Positions 1-8,557 of a stretch of 47,637 nucleotides of DNA are shown piece by piece. The notes beneath the pieces are model-generated. The model was not told where the DNA came from and ran no database searches. It worked only from the letters and a program-made list of their open reading frames with translations. Position 1 is the first letter of the stretch, and each line of letters begins with the position of its first letter. This DNA is from Umezawaea sp049997955. GTDB taxonomy: Bacteria > Actinomycetota > Actinomycetes > Mycobacteriales > Pseudonocardiaceae. The stretch spans positions 1 through 47,637 of the forward strand of contig JAEBDY010000030.1 of NCBI GenBank assembly GCA_049997955.1, read 5' to 3'. A program made the translations under genes and the position numbers.

Positions 1-126
1 GCCAGCGCGCCGAAATTCTCTCGGCCCGGTCCAGGACGTCCAGCAGGGTCACGAAACTCCCAGCAGGCTCCACTCCACCACCCTGGAAAGGTCACCAAAA
101 CGGACAGAAAGACTTAAAAATCAAGC

Positions 127-720
127 TCAGGGATTGGCCTTCGAGCCCAGGAGCATGGTGGTGCGGAAGTTGAATTTCACGATGCTGTCTCGCCAGGCGA
201 GTGCGATCGGGATGAGCACGATCAGGTAGAGCGCTGCGGGGAGGGCGACCCAGCCGGTGATGTGGCGTGCGGCCTTGATCAGCATGAGAGCGGTGTAGGC
301 GAGGTGGATGATGCCGAGGCCGCCGTAGGCGATGAACATGGTGATGCGGTGTGGTGTGCTGGCGGTGTGGACGTTGGTGGCGTGTTCGCTGGCGGTCACA
401 CCGATATGGGAAAGGTCGATGGGATGGTCGTCGTCAGGGCCGGTTGTGGTGAGGAGGATGCGTTCGAGTGTCAGGATCGAGCGGGCTCGGACGGCTGCGA
501 GGTTGAGCAGTTGCGAGTGGAACGCGGCGATACACAGCAGCGGAAACGGTAAGAGGCTGATGGCCCAGCCTAGAAGGTCGAGCTTGTCGTAGAAGGCGAT
601 GGTGCCGACGAGGTAGGTCATGGCCACACCGATTGTTGCCAGGCTTACGGTTTGGGTGGCGGCGCGGTCGGCCCGTTCTGACTGGTAGACGGCTGTGAAC
701 ACAGGGAGGCGATCGGGCAC
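127..720 (-). CDS. Four-helix integral membrane protein, third gene of caspase-NACHT-WD40 cluster 1
   Basis: The 197-residue product has four hydrophobic segments at about residues 23-43, 49-72, 126-148 and 154-176. The loop between helices 2 and 3 is hydrophilic, and no enzymatic motif is visible. The GTG start at 720 has a CAGGAG Shine-Dalgarno about 8 nt upstream. The gene lies 83 nt downstream of the caspase-NACHT-WD40 gene on the same strand, so it is probably the last gene of a three-gene operon. I do not recognise the family. A membrane-acting effector, or a substrate of the upstream protease or lipase, is inference from position only. The 126 bases beyond its stop hold no gene I can support. 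Confidence 0.72.
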   Translation of the reverse strand: MPDRLPVFTAVYQSERADRAATQTVSLATIGVAMTYLVGTIAFYDKLDLLGWAISLLPFPLLCIAAFHSQLLNLAAVRARSILTLERILLTTTGPDDDHPIDLSHIGVTASEHATNVHTASTPHRITMFIAYGGLGIIHLAYTALMLIKAARHITGWVALPAALYLIVLIPIALAWRDSIVKFNFRTTMLLGSKANP

Positions 721-803
721 GGCTGCTGCTCCTGGTTGATGTTCTTGACTCTGCGACCGGCGTTGCGTTGACGTCAGGTCAGCACACGACAGGCATTCGT
801 TGG

Positions 804-3800
804 CTAGTTGGGTTGCGACGGCTCGGGGACATCGAAGGTGATTGCTGCGACTCCGGTTTCCATTGCCAACACCAGCACGTCACCACAGCGAACGAGCGAT
901 CCGACAGAGGCGCCTACGAGAAACGTCGCGATCTGGTGTCCGGTGCTCGGATCCCACAACCGCACCGTCCGGTCGTCGCCGCCGGTGGCGAGCAGGGTAT
1001 GGCTGTCGGGCATTGGCACCGCTGTCACCGCACGTACCCAGCCAGTGTGGCCGGTGAGCGGGGCACCGACCTGGCGTCCGGTAGCCGGGTCCCACAACCG
1101 CACCGTCCCGTCGGTGCCAGCGGTGGCGAGCAGAGTGTGACTGTCGGGCACCGGCACCGCTGCCACCGCGGTGACCCAGTCGGTGTGGCCGGTGAACGGG
1201 TCGCCGACCTGGCGTCCGGTAGCCGGGTCCCACAACCGCACTGTCTTGTCGTGGCTGGCGGTGGCGAGCAGGATGTGACTGTCGGGCATTGGCACCAGCG
1301 CGACCGCGTGCACCCAGTCGGTGTGGCCGGTGAGCGAGTCGCCGAGCCGGTGGCCGGTCGCCGGGTCCCACAACCGCACCCTCCCGTCGGTGCCGCCGGT
1401 GGCGAGCAGGGTGTGGCCGTCGGGCATCGCCACCGCTGCCACCGCACGCACCCAGCCAGTGTGGCCGGTGAGCGAGTCGCCGAGCCGGTGGCCGGTCGCC
1501 GGGTCCCACACCTGCACCGTCCGATCGTCGCTAGCGGTGGCGAGCAGGGTGCGGCCGTCGGGCATCGGCACTGCCGCCATCGCGGTCACCGGCCCATGGT
1601 GGCCGGTAAACGGATCGCCGACCTGGCGCCCGGTGGTCAGGTCCCACAACCGCACCGTCTCGTCATCGCCGCCGGTGGCGAGCAGGGTGTGGCCGTCGGG
1701 CATCGCCACCGCTGCCACCGCACGCACCCAGCCAGTGTGGCCGGTGAACGGGTCACCGACCCGATGGTCGGTTCCTGGATCCCACAACCGCACCGTCTCG
1801 TCATCGCCGCCGGTGGCGAGCAGAGTGTGGCCGTCGGGCATCGCCACCGCTGCCACCGCACGCACCGATGCGGTATGGCCTGTGAACGGGTCGCCGACCT
1901 GGTCTCCGGTGCCTGGATCCCACAACCGCACCGTCCGATCGTCGTCGCTTGCGGTGGCGAGCAGGGTGCGGCTGTCGAGCATCGGCACCACCACTACCGC
2001 AGACACCGACCCGGCGTGGCCGGTGGCGAACGGATCGCAGACCTGGTCTCCAGTGTCCGGATCCCACAACCGCACCGTCCGATCGTCGCCGCTAGTGGCG
2101 AGCAGGCTGTGGCTGTCGGGCATCGGCACCGCTGCCACTGCACGCACCGATGCGGTGTGGCCGGTGAACGGGTCGCCGACCTGGCGTCCGGTGGTGGGGT
2201 CCCACAGCCGCACCGTCCGATCGTCACTGCCGGTGGCGAGCAGGCTGTGGCCGTCGGGCATCGGCACCGCTGCCACCGCACGCACCCGGCCGGTGTGGCC
2301 GGTGGTGAACGGGTCACCTACCTGGCGTCCGGTGTCCGGATCCCACAACCGCACCGTCTTATCGGTACTGGCAGTGGCGAGCAAGGTACGGCCATCGGGC
2401 ATAGGCACCACCACCACCGCATTCACCCAGTCGGTGTGGCCGGTGAACGGGTCACCTACCTGGCGTCCGGTGCCCGGATCCCACAACCGCACCGTCTTAT
2501 CGGTACTGGCAGTGGCGAGCAAGGTACGGCCATCGGGCATAGGCACCACCGCATTCACCCAGTCGGTGTGACCGGTGAACGGGTCACCTACCTGGCGTCC
2601 GGTGCCCGGATCCCACAACCGCACCGTCTTGTCAGTACTGGCAGTGGCAAGCAAGGTACGGCCATCGGGCATAGGCACCACTACCACCACACGCACCGAT
2701 CCGGTGTGGCCGGTGAGTGTCTTGTGGGTGTGGTGTGGAGTGAGGTTGGCCCATTGAACAGACCACTGGCCTGGTGTGGGTGGTGGTTCGTGGTGAGCGG
2801 GATTGGTTATGAGTGTTTGCTGTGTCATGGCCATCTGGCGTAGGCCGCGGCGGTCAGTTAACGGTGCGGTGGCGAGGTGATGGCTGGCGGCGATGATGCC
2901 GGTGATGGCGGGTGGGAGTGGGTGGTGGCCGAATGCTGTGCGCATGGCGTCGTTGGTGACAGTGAGTGGGTCGAGTCGGTCGAGTACAGGGGTGTTGGCG
3001 GCGAGTGTCTCCCAGCCGGGTTGTCCGGCGGCGGCGGCGTGGCCGGAGAGGTAATGGGTGAGGTAGGGGTTGAGAGGGGTGTCGTCGGATGCGGCAAGGT
3101 TGGTCAGGGCGATGGTGATGGCCCGGTGGGTGTCGTGGTCCTGTTGAGTGGGATGGGTTTCGCTGGTGAAGTGTTCGGCGAAGGTGCGGTGGGCCAGTCG
3201 GTAGACGGTTTGGTCGTGTTCTCGGTCGACGAGTACGTAGGGCGCGGCGTCGTGGAGCAGGGTGTGGACGTCCGGGGTACTGACGGTGGTGTCGGCGAGT
3301 GCGGTGGCGGCGGTGGCGGTGATGTCGTGGGTGACGGGGATTCCGCGTCCTCGGGCGAACGCAAGCGTTCGCAGGATCGGGCCGTGGGTGTGCCGGTGGC
3401 GGGTCAGCCGGGTGACGGCTTGGGCGAACAGGCCGCGGTGGGTGTTGGCGAGCAGCGCTTCGAGATCCTTGCCGGTGGGGATGTGGTGGGCGGCTTGGAT
3501 TTCGTGGACGGCCAGTCTGGCGAAGAGGAAGTGTTGGTTGCTGACGCCGATGGCCAGTGCGAGGTCGCGGATCCGGTCGGGGTGGGTGTCGGGTAGCAGG
3601 CCGCGTCGGGCGGCGTCGGTGAGGCGGGTCTGCACGTAGGTGGTGATGGCACCGGCGTCGTGGCTGACGAGGACGGTGTCGGCTGGGGTGGTGTGGAGTG
3701 CGTCGAGGAGGTCGTGGTCGCCGGGTTCGGGGTGGTCGGGGTTTTCTTTGGTGCTGCGTCTTGTTCCGACAACGACTCGAACACCATCCACTTGGGACAG

Positions 3801-5045
3801 TGGGCAGAGCAGGGTGCGGGCGATGGTGAGCGGTTCGGTGGCTTCGTCCAGTGCGTCGGCGAGAACGGTCAGGGGGCCGTGGTCGCGGATCCGGCGCAGT
3901 AGCCAGGTGATCTGTGCGGGGGTGTCGGCGGTGGCAGACGGGGTATCACTGAGCGTGTCGCGGGCCAGTCGGGCTACAACACCGGTGAGGGACATGCCTG
4001 CCAGGTGCAGGACGGTGTCGAACACGTCGTCGGGTGGCCGTTGCTCAAGTGCGGATTCGGTGATCAGCCCGTGACGGGTCAGGGTGGTGCGAAGCACGGG
4101 TTTGCTCTGGACGATCAGGTGACCCAGCAGGGCGGATTTTCCGCAGCCTGCTGTGCCGGTGATGGTGAGCAATCCGGTGGTGCCTGTGCGCAGCCAGGTG
4201 GCGATCCGTTCGGACTCGGTCGTGCGGCCTTGGAAGTACCAGGACTGTTCGCCAAGTTCGGCACCTTGGGCTTTGGGGATGAAGTGGAGTTGTTCGTCGG
4301 TGGTGAGTTCGCTGAGCGCGTGGTCGATCTCGGTGACGACGTCGACCGGGCCGACCAGGGGCAGGGTGCGGGTGCGGTGCAGGGTGGCGTGTTCGTCGAT
4401 GCGTTTGAGGATGATCTCGGCGTGGGGCAGGGTGCGGCGCAGTTCGCGTTCGAAGTCCCACAACGCGATGTCGCGGTCGTTGCGGTAGGCGCCGGACAGG
4501 ACGCGTTCCAGTGCGGTGCTGAAGCGGCCGAGGCTGGTGGGGCCGTCGCCGGAGGTGCCGATCAGCAGGACGCGCCGTGAGCCGGGCAGGGTGTCCAGGT
4601 CGGCGCTGAGTCGTTGGACGAAGCGGGCGGAGGAGCAGGTGTCGATGACGACGATGTGCCAGTGGTCGTCCTCGCCCGCGGTGCGGTGGGCGATGGTTTC
4701 GGCGAGTTTGCGGGTGCTGATGCCGTTCTCGCCGATCGGGTTGGGACTGTGGGCGTGGGCGAGGGTGGCGGTGGCGTCGGTGGCCCAGCCGTGGCCCACC
4801 CAGTACAGCAGCGAGTAGGGCGTGTGGCTGGCGGCCCAGGCGGTGCGACGGTGCATGATCGCGGTGTCGTCGCGGTGGTGCATGGGGGTGTCCCAGGCGA
4901 CCGGGACGGCGCCAAAGAACGTCAACTGGGCGGCGATCTTGTCTACTTCGTCCTCGACCGGCAGGCGAGCGTCCCTTGCCCAGTCGGGGTTGGTGTAGTG
5001 GCCGATGGGGATGGGGAACAGTTCGAGGTGCGGGTGTCCGGTCAT
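804..5045 (-). CDS. Caspase-like protease - NACHT/STAND NTPase - WD40 protein (cluster 1)
   Basis: This 1413-residue multidomain protein begins with a caspase-like (peptidase C14) domain. The catalytic pair is His85 in YWVGHG and Cys137 in IDTCSSA. A P-loop GTAGCGKS follows at 297-304, and a Walker B strand (LTVLADALDEATE) at about 392-404, as in NACHT/STAND ATPases. A helical region to about residue 770 leads into 13 near-identical WD40 repeats of about 43 residues plus one degenerate C-terminal blade, enough for two seven-bladed propellers. I chose ATG 5045 because it overlaps the lipase stop as ATGA; the open frame extends 74 residues upstream but that part is low-complexity and antisense-like. 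STAND proteins usually oligomerise on ligand binding, here presumably sensed by the propeller, to activate the effector. The ligand and substrate are unknown. Confidence 0.9.
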   Translation of the reverse strand: MTGHPHLELFPIPIGHYTNPDWARDARLPVEDEVDKIAAQLTFFGAVPVAWDTPMHHRDDTAIMHRRTAWAASHTPYSLLYWVGHGWATDATATLAHAHSPNPIGENGISTRKLAETIAHRTAGEDDHWHIVVIDTCSSARFVQRLSADLDTLPGSRRVLLIGTSGDGPTSLGRFSTALERVLSGAYRNDRDIALWDFERELRRTLPHAEIILKRIDEHATLHRTRTLPLVGPVDVVTEIDHALSELTTDEQLHFIPKAQGAELGEQSWYFQGRTTESERIATWLRTGTTGLLTITGTAGCGKSALLGHLIVQSKPVLRTTLTRHGLITESALEQRPPDDVFDTVLHLAGMSLTGVVARLARDTLSDTPSATADTPAQITWLLRRIRDHGPLTVLADALDEATEPLTIARTLLCPLSQVDGVRVVVGTRRSTKENPDHPEPGDHDLLDALHTTPADTVLVSHDAGAITTYVQTRLTDAARRGLLPDTHPDRIRDLALAIGVSNQHFLFARLAVHEIQAAHHIPTGKDLEALLANTHRGLFAQAVTRLTRHRHTHGPILRTLAFARGRGIPVTHDITATAATALADTTVSTPDVHTLLHDAAPYVLVDREHDQTVYRLAHRTFAEHFTSETHPTQQDHDTHRAITIALTNLAASDDTPLNPYLTHYLSGHAAAAGQPGWETLAANTPVLDRLDPLTVTNDAMRTAFGHHPLPPAITGIIAASHHLATAPLTDRRGLRQMAMTQQTLITNPAHHEPPPTPGQWSVQWANLTPHHTHKTLTGHTGSVRVVVVVPMPDGRTLLATASTDKTVRLWDPGTGRQVGDPFTGHTDWVNAVVPMPDGRTLLATASTDKTVRLWDPGTGRQVGDPFTGHTDWVNAVVVVPMPDGRTLLATASTDKTVRLWDPDTGRQVGDPFTTGHTGRVRAVAAVPMPDGHSLLATGSDDRTVRLWDPTTGRQVGDPFTGHTASVRAVAAVPMPDSHSLLATSGDDRTVRLWDPDTGDQVCDPFATGHAGSVSAVVVVPMLDSRTLLATASDDDRTVRLWDPGTGDQVGDPFTGHTASVRAVAAVAMPDGHTLLATGGDDETVRLWDPGTDHRVGDPFTGHTGWVRAVAAVAMPDGHTLLATGGDDETVRLWDLTTGRQVGDPFTGHHGPVTAMAAVPMPDGRTLLATASDDRTVQVWDPATGHRLGDSLTGHTGWVRAVAAVAMPDGHTLLATGGTDGRVRLWDPATGHRLGDSLTGHTDWVHAVALVPMPDSHILLATASHDKTVRLWDPATGRQVGDPFTGHTDWVTAVAAVPVPDSHTLLATAGTDGTVRLWDPATGRQVGAPLTGHTGWVRAVTAVPMPDSHTLLATGGDDRTVRLWDPSTGHQIATFLVGASVGSLVRCGDVLVLAMETGVAAITFDVPEPSQPN
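900..2730 (-). repeat. 13 tandem WD40-coding repeats (about 129 bp each)
   Basis: The repeats carry the consensus TVRLWDPxTGRQVGDPFTGHT and are nearly identical at nucleotide level. The three most 5' repeats of the array (about 2330-2700) are almost exact copies, and one lacks 6 nt. This pattern indicates recent duplication or gene conversion inside the gene. Confidence 0.85.
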
Positions 5046-6469
5046 TCGGTGGCGGCTGAGTTCTCGGCGAGCACGTACTGGGTGACCGGTTCGGGGCCTC
5101 CGGTGACCTGCACTCGGTAGAGGCCGGGTTTGGGCAGGCTGAGCGTGGCCTGCACGGCCCCGTCGCGCCGGTGAGGGTAGCCGTGGGGCAGGGCGATGTT
5201 GGTCTCGACGTCGACCACGGTGACGGTGGCGTGCAGCGCGTCGGTTCCGGTCAACTCGACGCTCCATTCCCGGTTGGGGGCGACGATGTCGGGCAGCCGT
5301 ACACCGATGCCGTCGTCGGGGCCCAGGCGTGGTCCGGCGTCGGTGGCACCGTGCAGTACGACGTCGTGGGCGACGGTGATCGCGGTGGCAGCGCGGGCCA
5401 GAGGCATGTGGTGCAGCGCGGCCGGCATCGGTGTGGTGGCGTGGGCGGGTAGGGCGGCGTTGCGGGGAACGGTGCCGTCACCCAAACCCGCCGCGGTGAC
5501 CGGTCGCCCGTCCGGGTGACGCCGCAGGTCACCCTCAGCGGTGGGATGGAAGGTGGTCTCCAGGCCGGTGGCCAAGCCGTCCGCGAGGATGAGACTGCTT
5601 GTGGTGGGCTGCTGGACTCCGATCAGGGCGTGGTGTTGGGTCAAGGGTGTCTCGCGTTGTGCTGTTTGCGTGCGCAGTGCGGTGTCGGCGAGTTCGCGGT
5701 CCGCGCCGAAGGACGCGACGTCGGAGGCGGTGAGGTGGCGGACCTGGTTGCCGTCCAGGACGCTGCGGTAGGTGGGCAGCAGGTCATAGAGACCGGGCAT
5801 GGTGACCGCGACCCGGCGCAGTCGTTGCGCGGGCAGCCGGATACTCCCGCCGACGCCAGAACCCAGCACCGCGGCGACCGTGGCGGCACCACCGAAGGGC
5901 GTGCCCAGGGTGACGATGTCGCGCACGTGGTCGGTGGCGCCGGGGATGGTGTGCAGATGCCGGCACAGCAGCCCACCCATCGAGTGCGCGACGAGCACGA
6001 CCTGAGCATCGGGATTGCCGGACTGGGCACGCCACCACGTCAGATGGCGATCGATCTTCTCGGCCAGCAGACCGGCGTTGTGGGCGACCGGCAGCCGCCA
6101 GTCGTAAGGGAATTCCAGGACCGCATCGGGCCGTACTACCGCTGTCCGCAATTCGCGGAGCAACGGCCTGTACGGGGCGAGTCCGCCGAGCACAGCGGAG
6201 AACGCAGGGAATTCCAATGGAGCGGGAATGATTCTGTTACTGCGACCATCGCGTTCCGCGTCGGTGACCGCCAGCGGGGTCAACGCGGTGCCGATCGGGC
6301 TCCACGCTCGCACGTACCAGGCTGGTTCCAGGCCCCAGATGTAGCGCTGGTCGACGGTGTCGTAGAGGGCGCTGCCCATCAGCCCCGGAACGAAGATCAC
6401 CGCATCCGATGTCTTTCCGTCGTCATTCCGCAATAGTGCGGTCGATTGTGTTTCGCGTGGCATATCCAT
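5042..6469 (-). CDS. LCAT/PGAP1-like alpha/beta-hydrolase (lipase), first gene of cluster 1
   Basis: The product (475 residues from ATG 6469) is a serine hydrolase of the lecithin:cholesterol acyltransferase-like lipase group. Visible motifs are an oxyanion-hole region FVPGLMGS (about 27-33), FPYDWRLP (about 120-127), the nucleophile elbow AHSMGG with Ser163, GTPFGG, an acidic-residue motif GDGTVP and a downstream HHMPL that can supply the histidine. A beta-rich C-terminal domain follows. Its TGA stop overlaps the ATG of the caspase-NACHT-WD40 gene by 4 nt, which implies translational coupling. The start is not certain; ATG 6463 is an alternative, and the open frame extends to 6655. No signal peptide is seen, so action on cytoplasmic-side membrane lipid or an acyl substrate is inferred. 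Confidence 0.85.
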   Translation of the reverse strand: MDMPRETQSTALLRNDDGKTSDAVIFVPGLMGSALYDTVDQRYIWGLEPAWYVRAWSPIGTALTPLAVTDAERDGRSNRIIPAPLEFPAFSAVLGGLAPYRPLLRELRTAVVRPDAVLEFPYDWRLPVAHNAGLLAEKIDRHLTWWRAQSGNPDAQVVLVAHSMGGLLCRHLHTIPGATDHVRDIVTLGTPFGGAATVAAVLGSGVGGSIRLPAQRLRRVAVTMPGLYDLLPTYRSVLDGNQVRHLTASDVASFGADRELADTALRTQTAQRETPLTQHHALIGVQQPTTSSLILADGLATGLETTFHPTAEGDLRRHPDGRPVTAAGLGDGTVPRNAALPAHATTPMPAALHHMPLARAATAITVAHDVVLHGATDAGPRLGPDDGIGVRLPDIVAPNREWSVELTGTDALHATVTVVDVETNIALPHGYPHRRDGAVQATLSLPKPGLYRVQVTGGPEPVTQYVLAENSAATE

Positions 6470-6574
6470 CGCATCGTGATAGTTCCGCCCGGTGTCACAC
6501 CTGTCCGTCGCAACGTTATCGGGGTGCGGCACGATCATCCCTGCGAAGGCCCGAATTCGAGTGGAGGTGTCGTG
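6470..6574. promoter_or_regulatory. Divergent promoter region between clusters 1 and 2
   Basis: Only 105 bp separate the starts of the leftward lipase operon and the rightward caspase-NACHT gene, so both promoters must lie here or overlap the genes. The rightward GTG start at 6575 has a GGAGGT Shine-Dalgarno at 6563-6568. I could not identify convincing -35/-10 boxes. Confidence 0.45.
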
Positions 6575-8557
6575 GTGAGTTCGCGTCGCCTGTTCACCCT
6601 CGTGGTCCGGGACTACCCCCACTCCGCCGACGGCTTCACCGCAGGTGTCGACCACCAGCTAGACGTGCTGCGCCGCTGGTGGTGCGCTCCGGATCTGGGT
6701 GATCGGGCGTTGACCGAGCAGGATCTCGGGCCGGTCCACCACCGCCGCGACGTGGAGGAGGCGATTCACAAGACCGGGCTGCGTGAACTGGCCGAGCACG
6801 ATGTCGCCGTCGTCTACATCACCGGGCACGGCGTGCGCGGCAACAGCGGACGCCACTACCTCGCCCTGCCCGCCACCCCGCACGGCGAGTACCTCGCCCA
6901 CGGCTACCCCACCGCCGACCTGATTACCGCTGCCCTGGCCTCCAAGGCCCGACATCTGCTGGTGATCGCGAACTCGTGCTTCTCCGGCCAACTGGAGACC
7001 GAACTCAGCGCCCTACGCAAAGACCTACCCCCAGGCCGGGGCTTGGGCACGATCGAGGTGTTCGCCACCGCCGACTTCGACCAGATGCCCAGGGTCCGCG
7101 AGTTCGCCGACCTGCTCGCCGAGGTCCACCGCTATCTGCGCAGCGACCAAGCCGGCTACACCGAACAGTTTCTGAGCATGGACGAGTTCGCCCTGGAGTT
7201 GCACCAGGCCCACCACCGCCTCGGACTGCTCGAACCCCGACGGCTGCTCAAACCCTTGATCAGCCCCGAGCGCAGCCCGTGCCTGCCCAATCCCGGCTAT
7301 CAGCCCGTCCGCCACATCGTCGGCCCCGCCCTCGAACAGGTCGCCACCGACGCCGACGAACTGGACTACTGGCTCGACCGCGCCACCGGCCGTACCTCCC
7401 CCACCGACCCCGGCTGGTACTTCGCCGGACGCACCGCCCTAACTATCCGCATCGCCGACTTCCTCCGAACCGGCCGTGGACTGCTGCTGGTCACCGGTGC
7501 TGCGGGCACCGGCAAGTCCGCCATCGTCGCCCGCACCGTCACCCTCAGCGACCCTGGCTTCCGCGACGACCCCCGCTACCGCACCGCCCTCGCCGCCGCG
7601 CTCGCCGACACCCTGCCGCCGTCAGGGTCCATCACCGCAGCGGTCTTGGCCCGCAACAAGAACAGCGACGAGATCGCCGAGCACCTCATCCGCGCCCTGG
7701 GCGCGACTCCCACCGCCGCGCCGGGATCGACCACGAGGACCACCGAACTACGCACCCAACTCATCTCGCTGGCCGAGCAAGGCGACCGGGTCACCACGAT
7801 CGTCGTCGACGGCGTGGACGAAGCCACCGATCCGACGCGTCTGATCATCGATCTGGTCGGCCCACTGCTGCGCCGCACCGGCTCGAACGCGCCACGCCTG
7901 ATCATCGGTGTCCGCAGCGCCACACCGCACTCCGACGACCGGGACCGTGAGGACGGCGGACACGAGTTGCTGGATCTGCTGCACCGCTTCCCTGCCCCGG
8001 TCACCGAACTGCGCACCGACCACGACAGCGCCAGCGACATCACCACCTACCTCGCCAACTTGCTCGCCGACCGCTACCCCGAGCCCGACCGCGACATTCT
8101 CGCTGCCCGCATCGCCGCCGTTGTCGCCCCGTCCTTCCTCGACGCCCGCTTCGCCGGCCAACGCCTCCGCACCCTGCCCACACCACCAGGCCCCCACGAC
8201 CTCCTCGCCAGCCTAAACCTGCACGACGGCACCCTCGGGCTGCTCCGCCGAGACCTGCACGACACCGCCACTCCCGATTACACGGCCCCGGCCTTACTGG
8301 CCGCGCTGCGCGCCACCGCCTTCGCCCTGGGTGCCGGAGTCCCCTGGGCCGACATCTGGACCGCCATCGCCACAGCCGTCCACGACTCCCCGGTGAGCGA
8401 CGACACCATCAGCCACCTGTTGCACAGCCGACTGGGCGGCTACCTCACCCGCGACACCGCCGACGACCGCACCGTCTACCGGCCCGTCCACGAAACCCTC
8501 GCCGAAACACTGCGCGACCATCCCGAACGCCTCGTCGGAGACCCCGATGCCCGCTGA
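6575..8557 (+). CDS. Caspase-like protease - NACHT/STAND NTPase, lacking WD40 domain (cluster 2)
   Basis: The protein has 660 residues from GTG 6575, chosen for the GGAGGT 6 nt upstream; the frame is open to 6446. The caspase-like domain has His85 in YITGHG and Cys135 in ANSCFSG, the classical C14 motif. A P-loop GAAGTGKS lies near 307-314 and a Walker B strand (TTIVVDGVDEATD) near 407-419. The end corresponds to the post-NACHT helical domain of the cluster 1 protein, matching at TVYR..H.T.AE. It stops where the cluster 1 protein continues into its propeller, and the next gene supplies that part in another frame with an 11-nt overlap. Spacing of His, Cys, Walker A and Walker B mirrors cluster 1, so the two are paralogues. 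Confidence 0.9.
   Translation: MSSRRLFTLVVRDYPHSADGFTAGVDHQLDVLRRWWCAPDLGDRALTEQDLGPVHHRRDVEEAIHKTGLRELAEHDVAVVYITGHGVRGNSGRHYLALPATPHGEYLAHGYPTADLITAALASKARHLLVIANSCFSGQLETELSALRKDLPPGRGLGTIEVFATADFDQMPRVREFADLLAEVHRYLRSDQAGYTEQFLSMDEFALELHQAHHRLGLLEPRRLLKPLISPERSPCLPNPGYQPVRHIVGPALEQVATDADELDYWLDRATGRTSPTDPGWYFAGRTALTIRIADFLRTGRGLLLVTGAAGTGKSAIVARTVTLSDPGFRDDPRYRTALAAALADTLPPSGSITAAVLARNKNSDEIAEHLIRALGATPTAAPGSTTRTTELRTQLISLAEQGDRVTTIVVDGVDEATDPTRLIIDLVGPLLRRTGSNAPRLIIGVRSATPHSDDRDREDGGHELLDLLHRFPAPVTELRTDHDSASDITTYLANLLADRYPEPDRDILAARIAAVVAPSFLDARFAGQRLRTLPTPPGPHDLLASLNLHDGTLGLLRRDLHDTATPDYTAPALLAALRATAFALGAGVPWADIWTAIATAVHDSPVSDDTISHLLHSRLGGYLTRDTADDRTVYRPVHETLAETLRDHPERLVGDPDAR

Noticed and set aside
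768..2843. A 691-codon plus-strand frame (and others at 1321-2571) across the WD40 repeats
   Set aside because: It is the antisense of near-identical repeats with high GC; composition is His/Arg/Gly-rich and repetitive, and the minus strand encodes clear WD40 motifs.
5046..5267. N-terminal 74-codon extension of the cluster 1 caspase protein
   Set aside because: Arg/His/Pro-rich and overlaps the lipase end; the ATGA overlap at 5042-5045 gives a better start.
5516..6436. 306-codon plus-strand frame over the lipase
   Set aside because: Antisense to the lipase motifs; Gln/Arg/Gly-rich and without Shine-Dalgarno.
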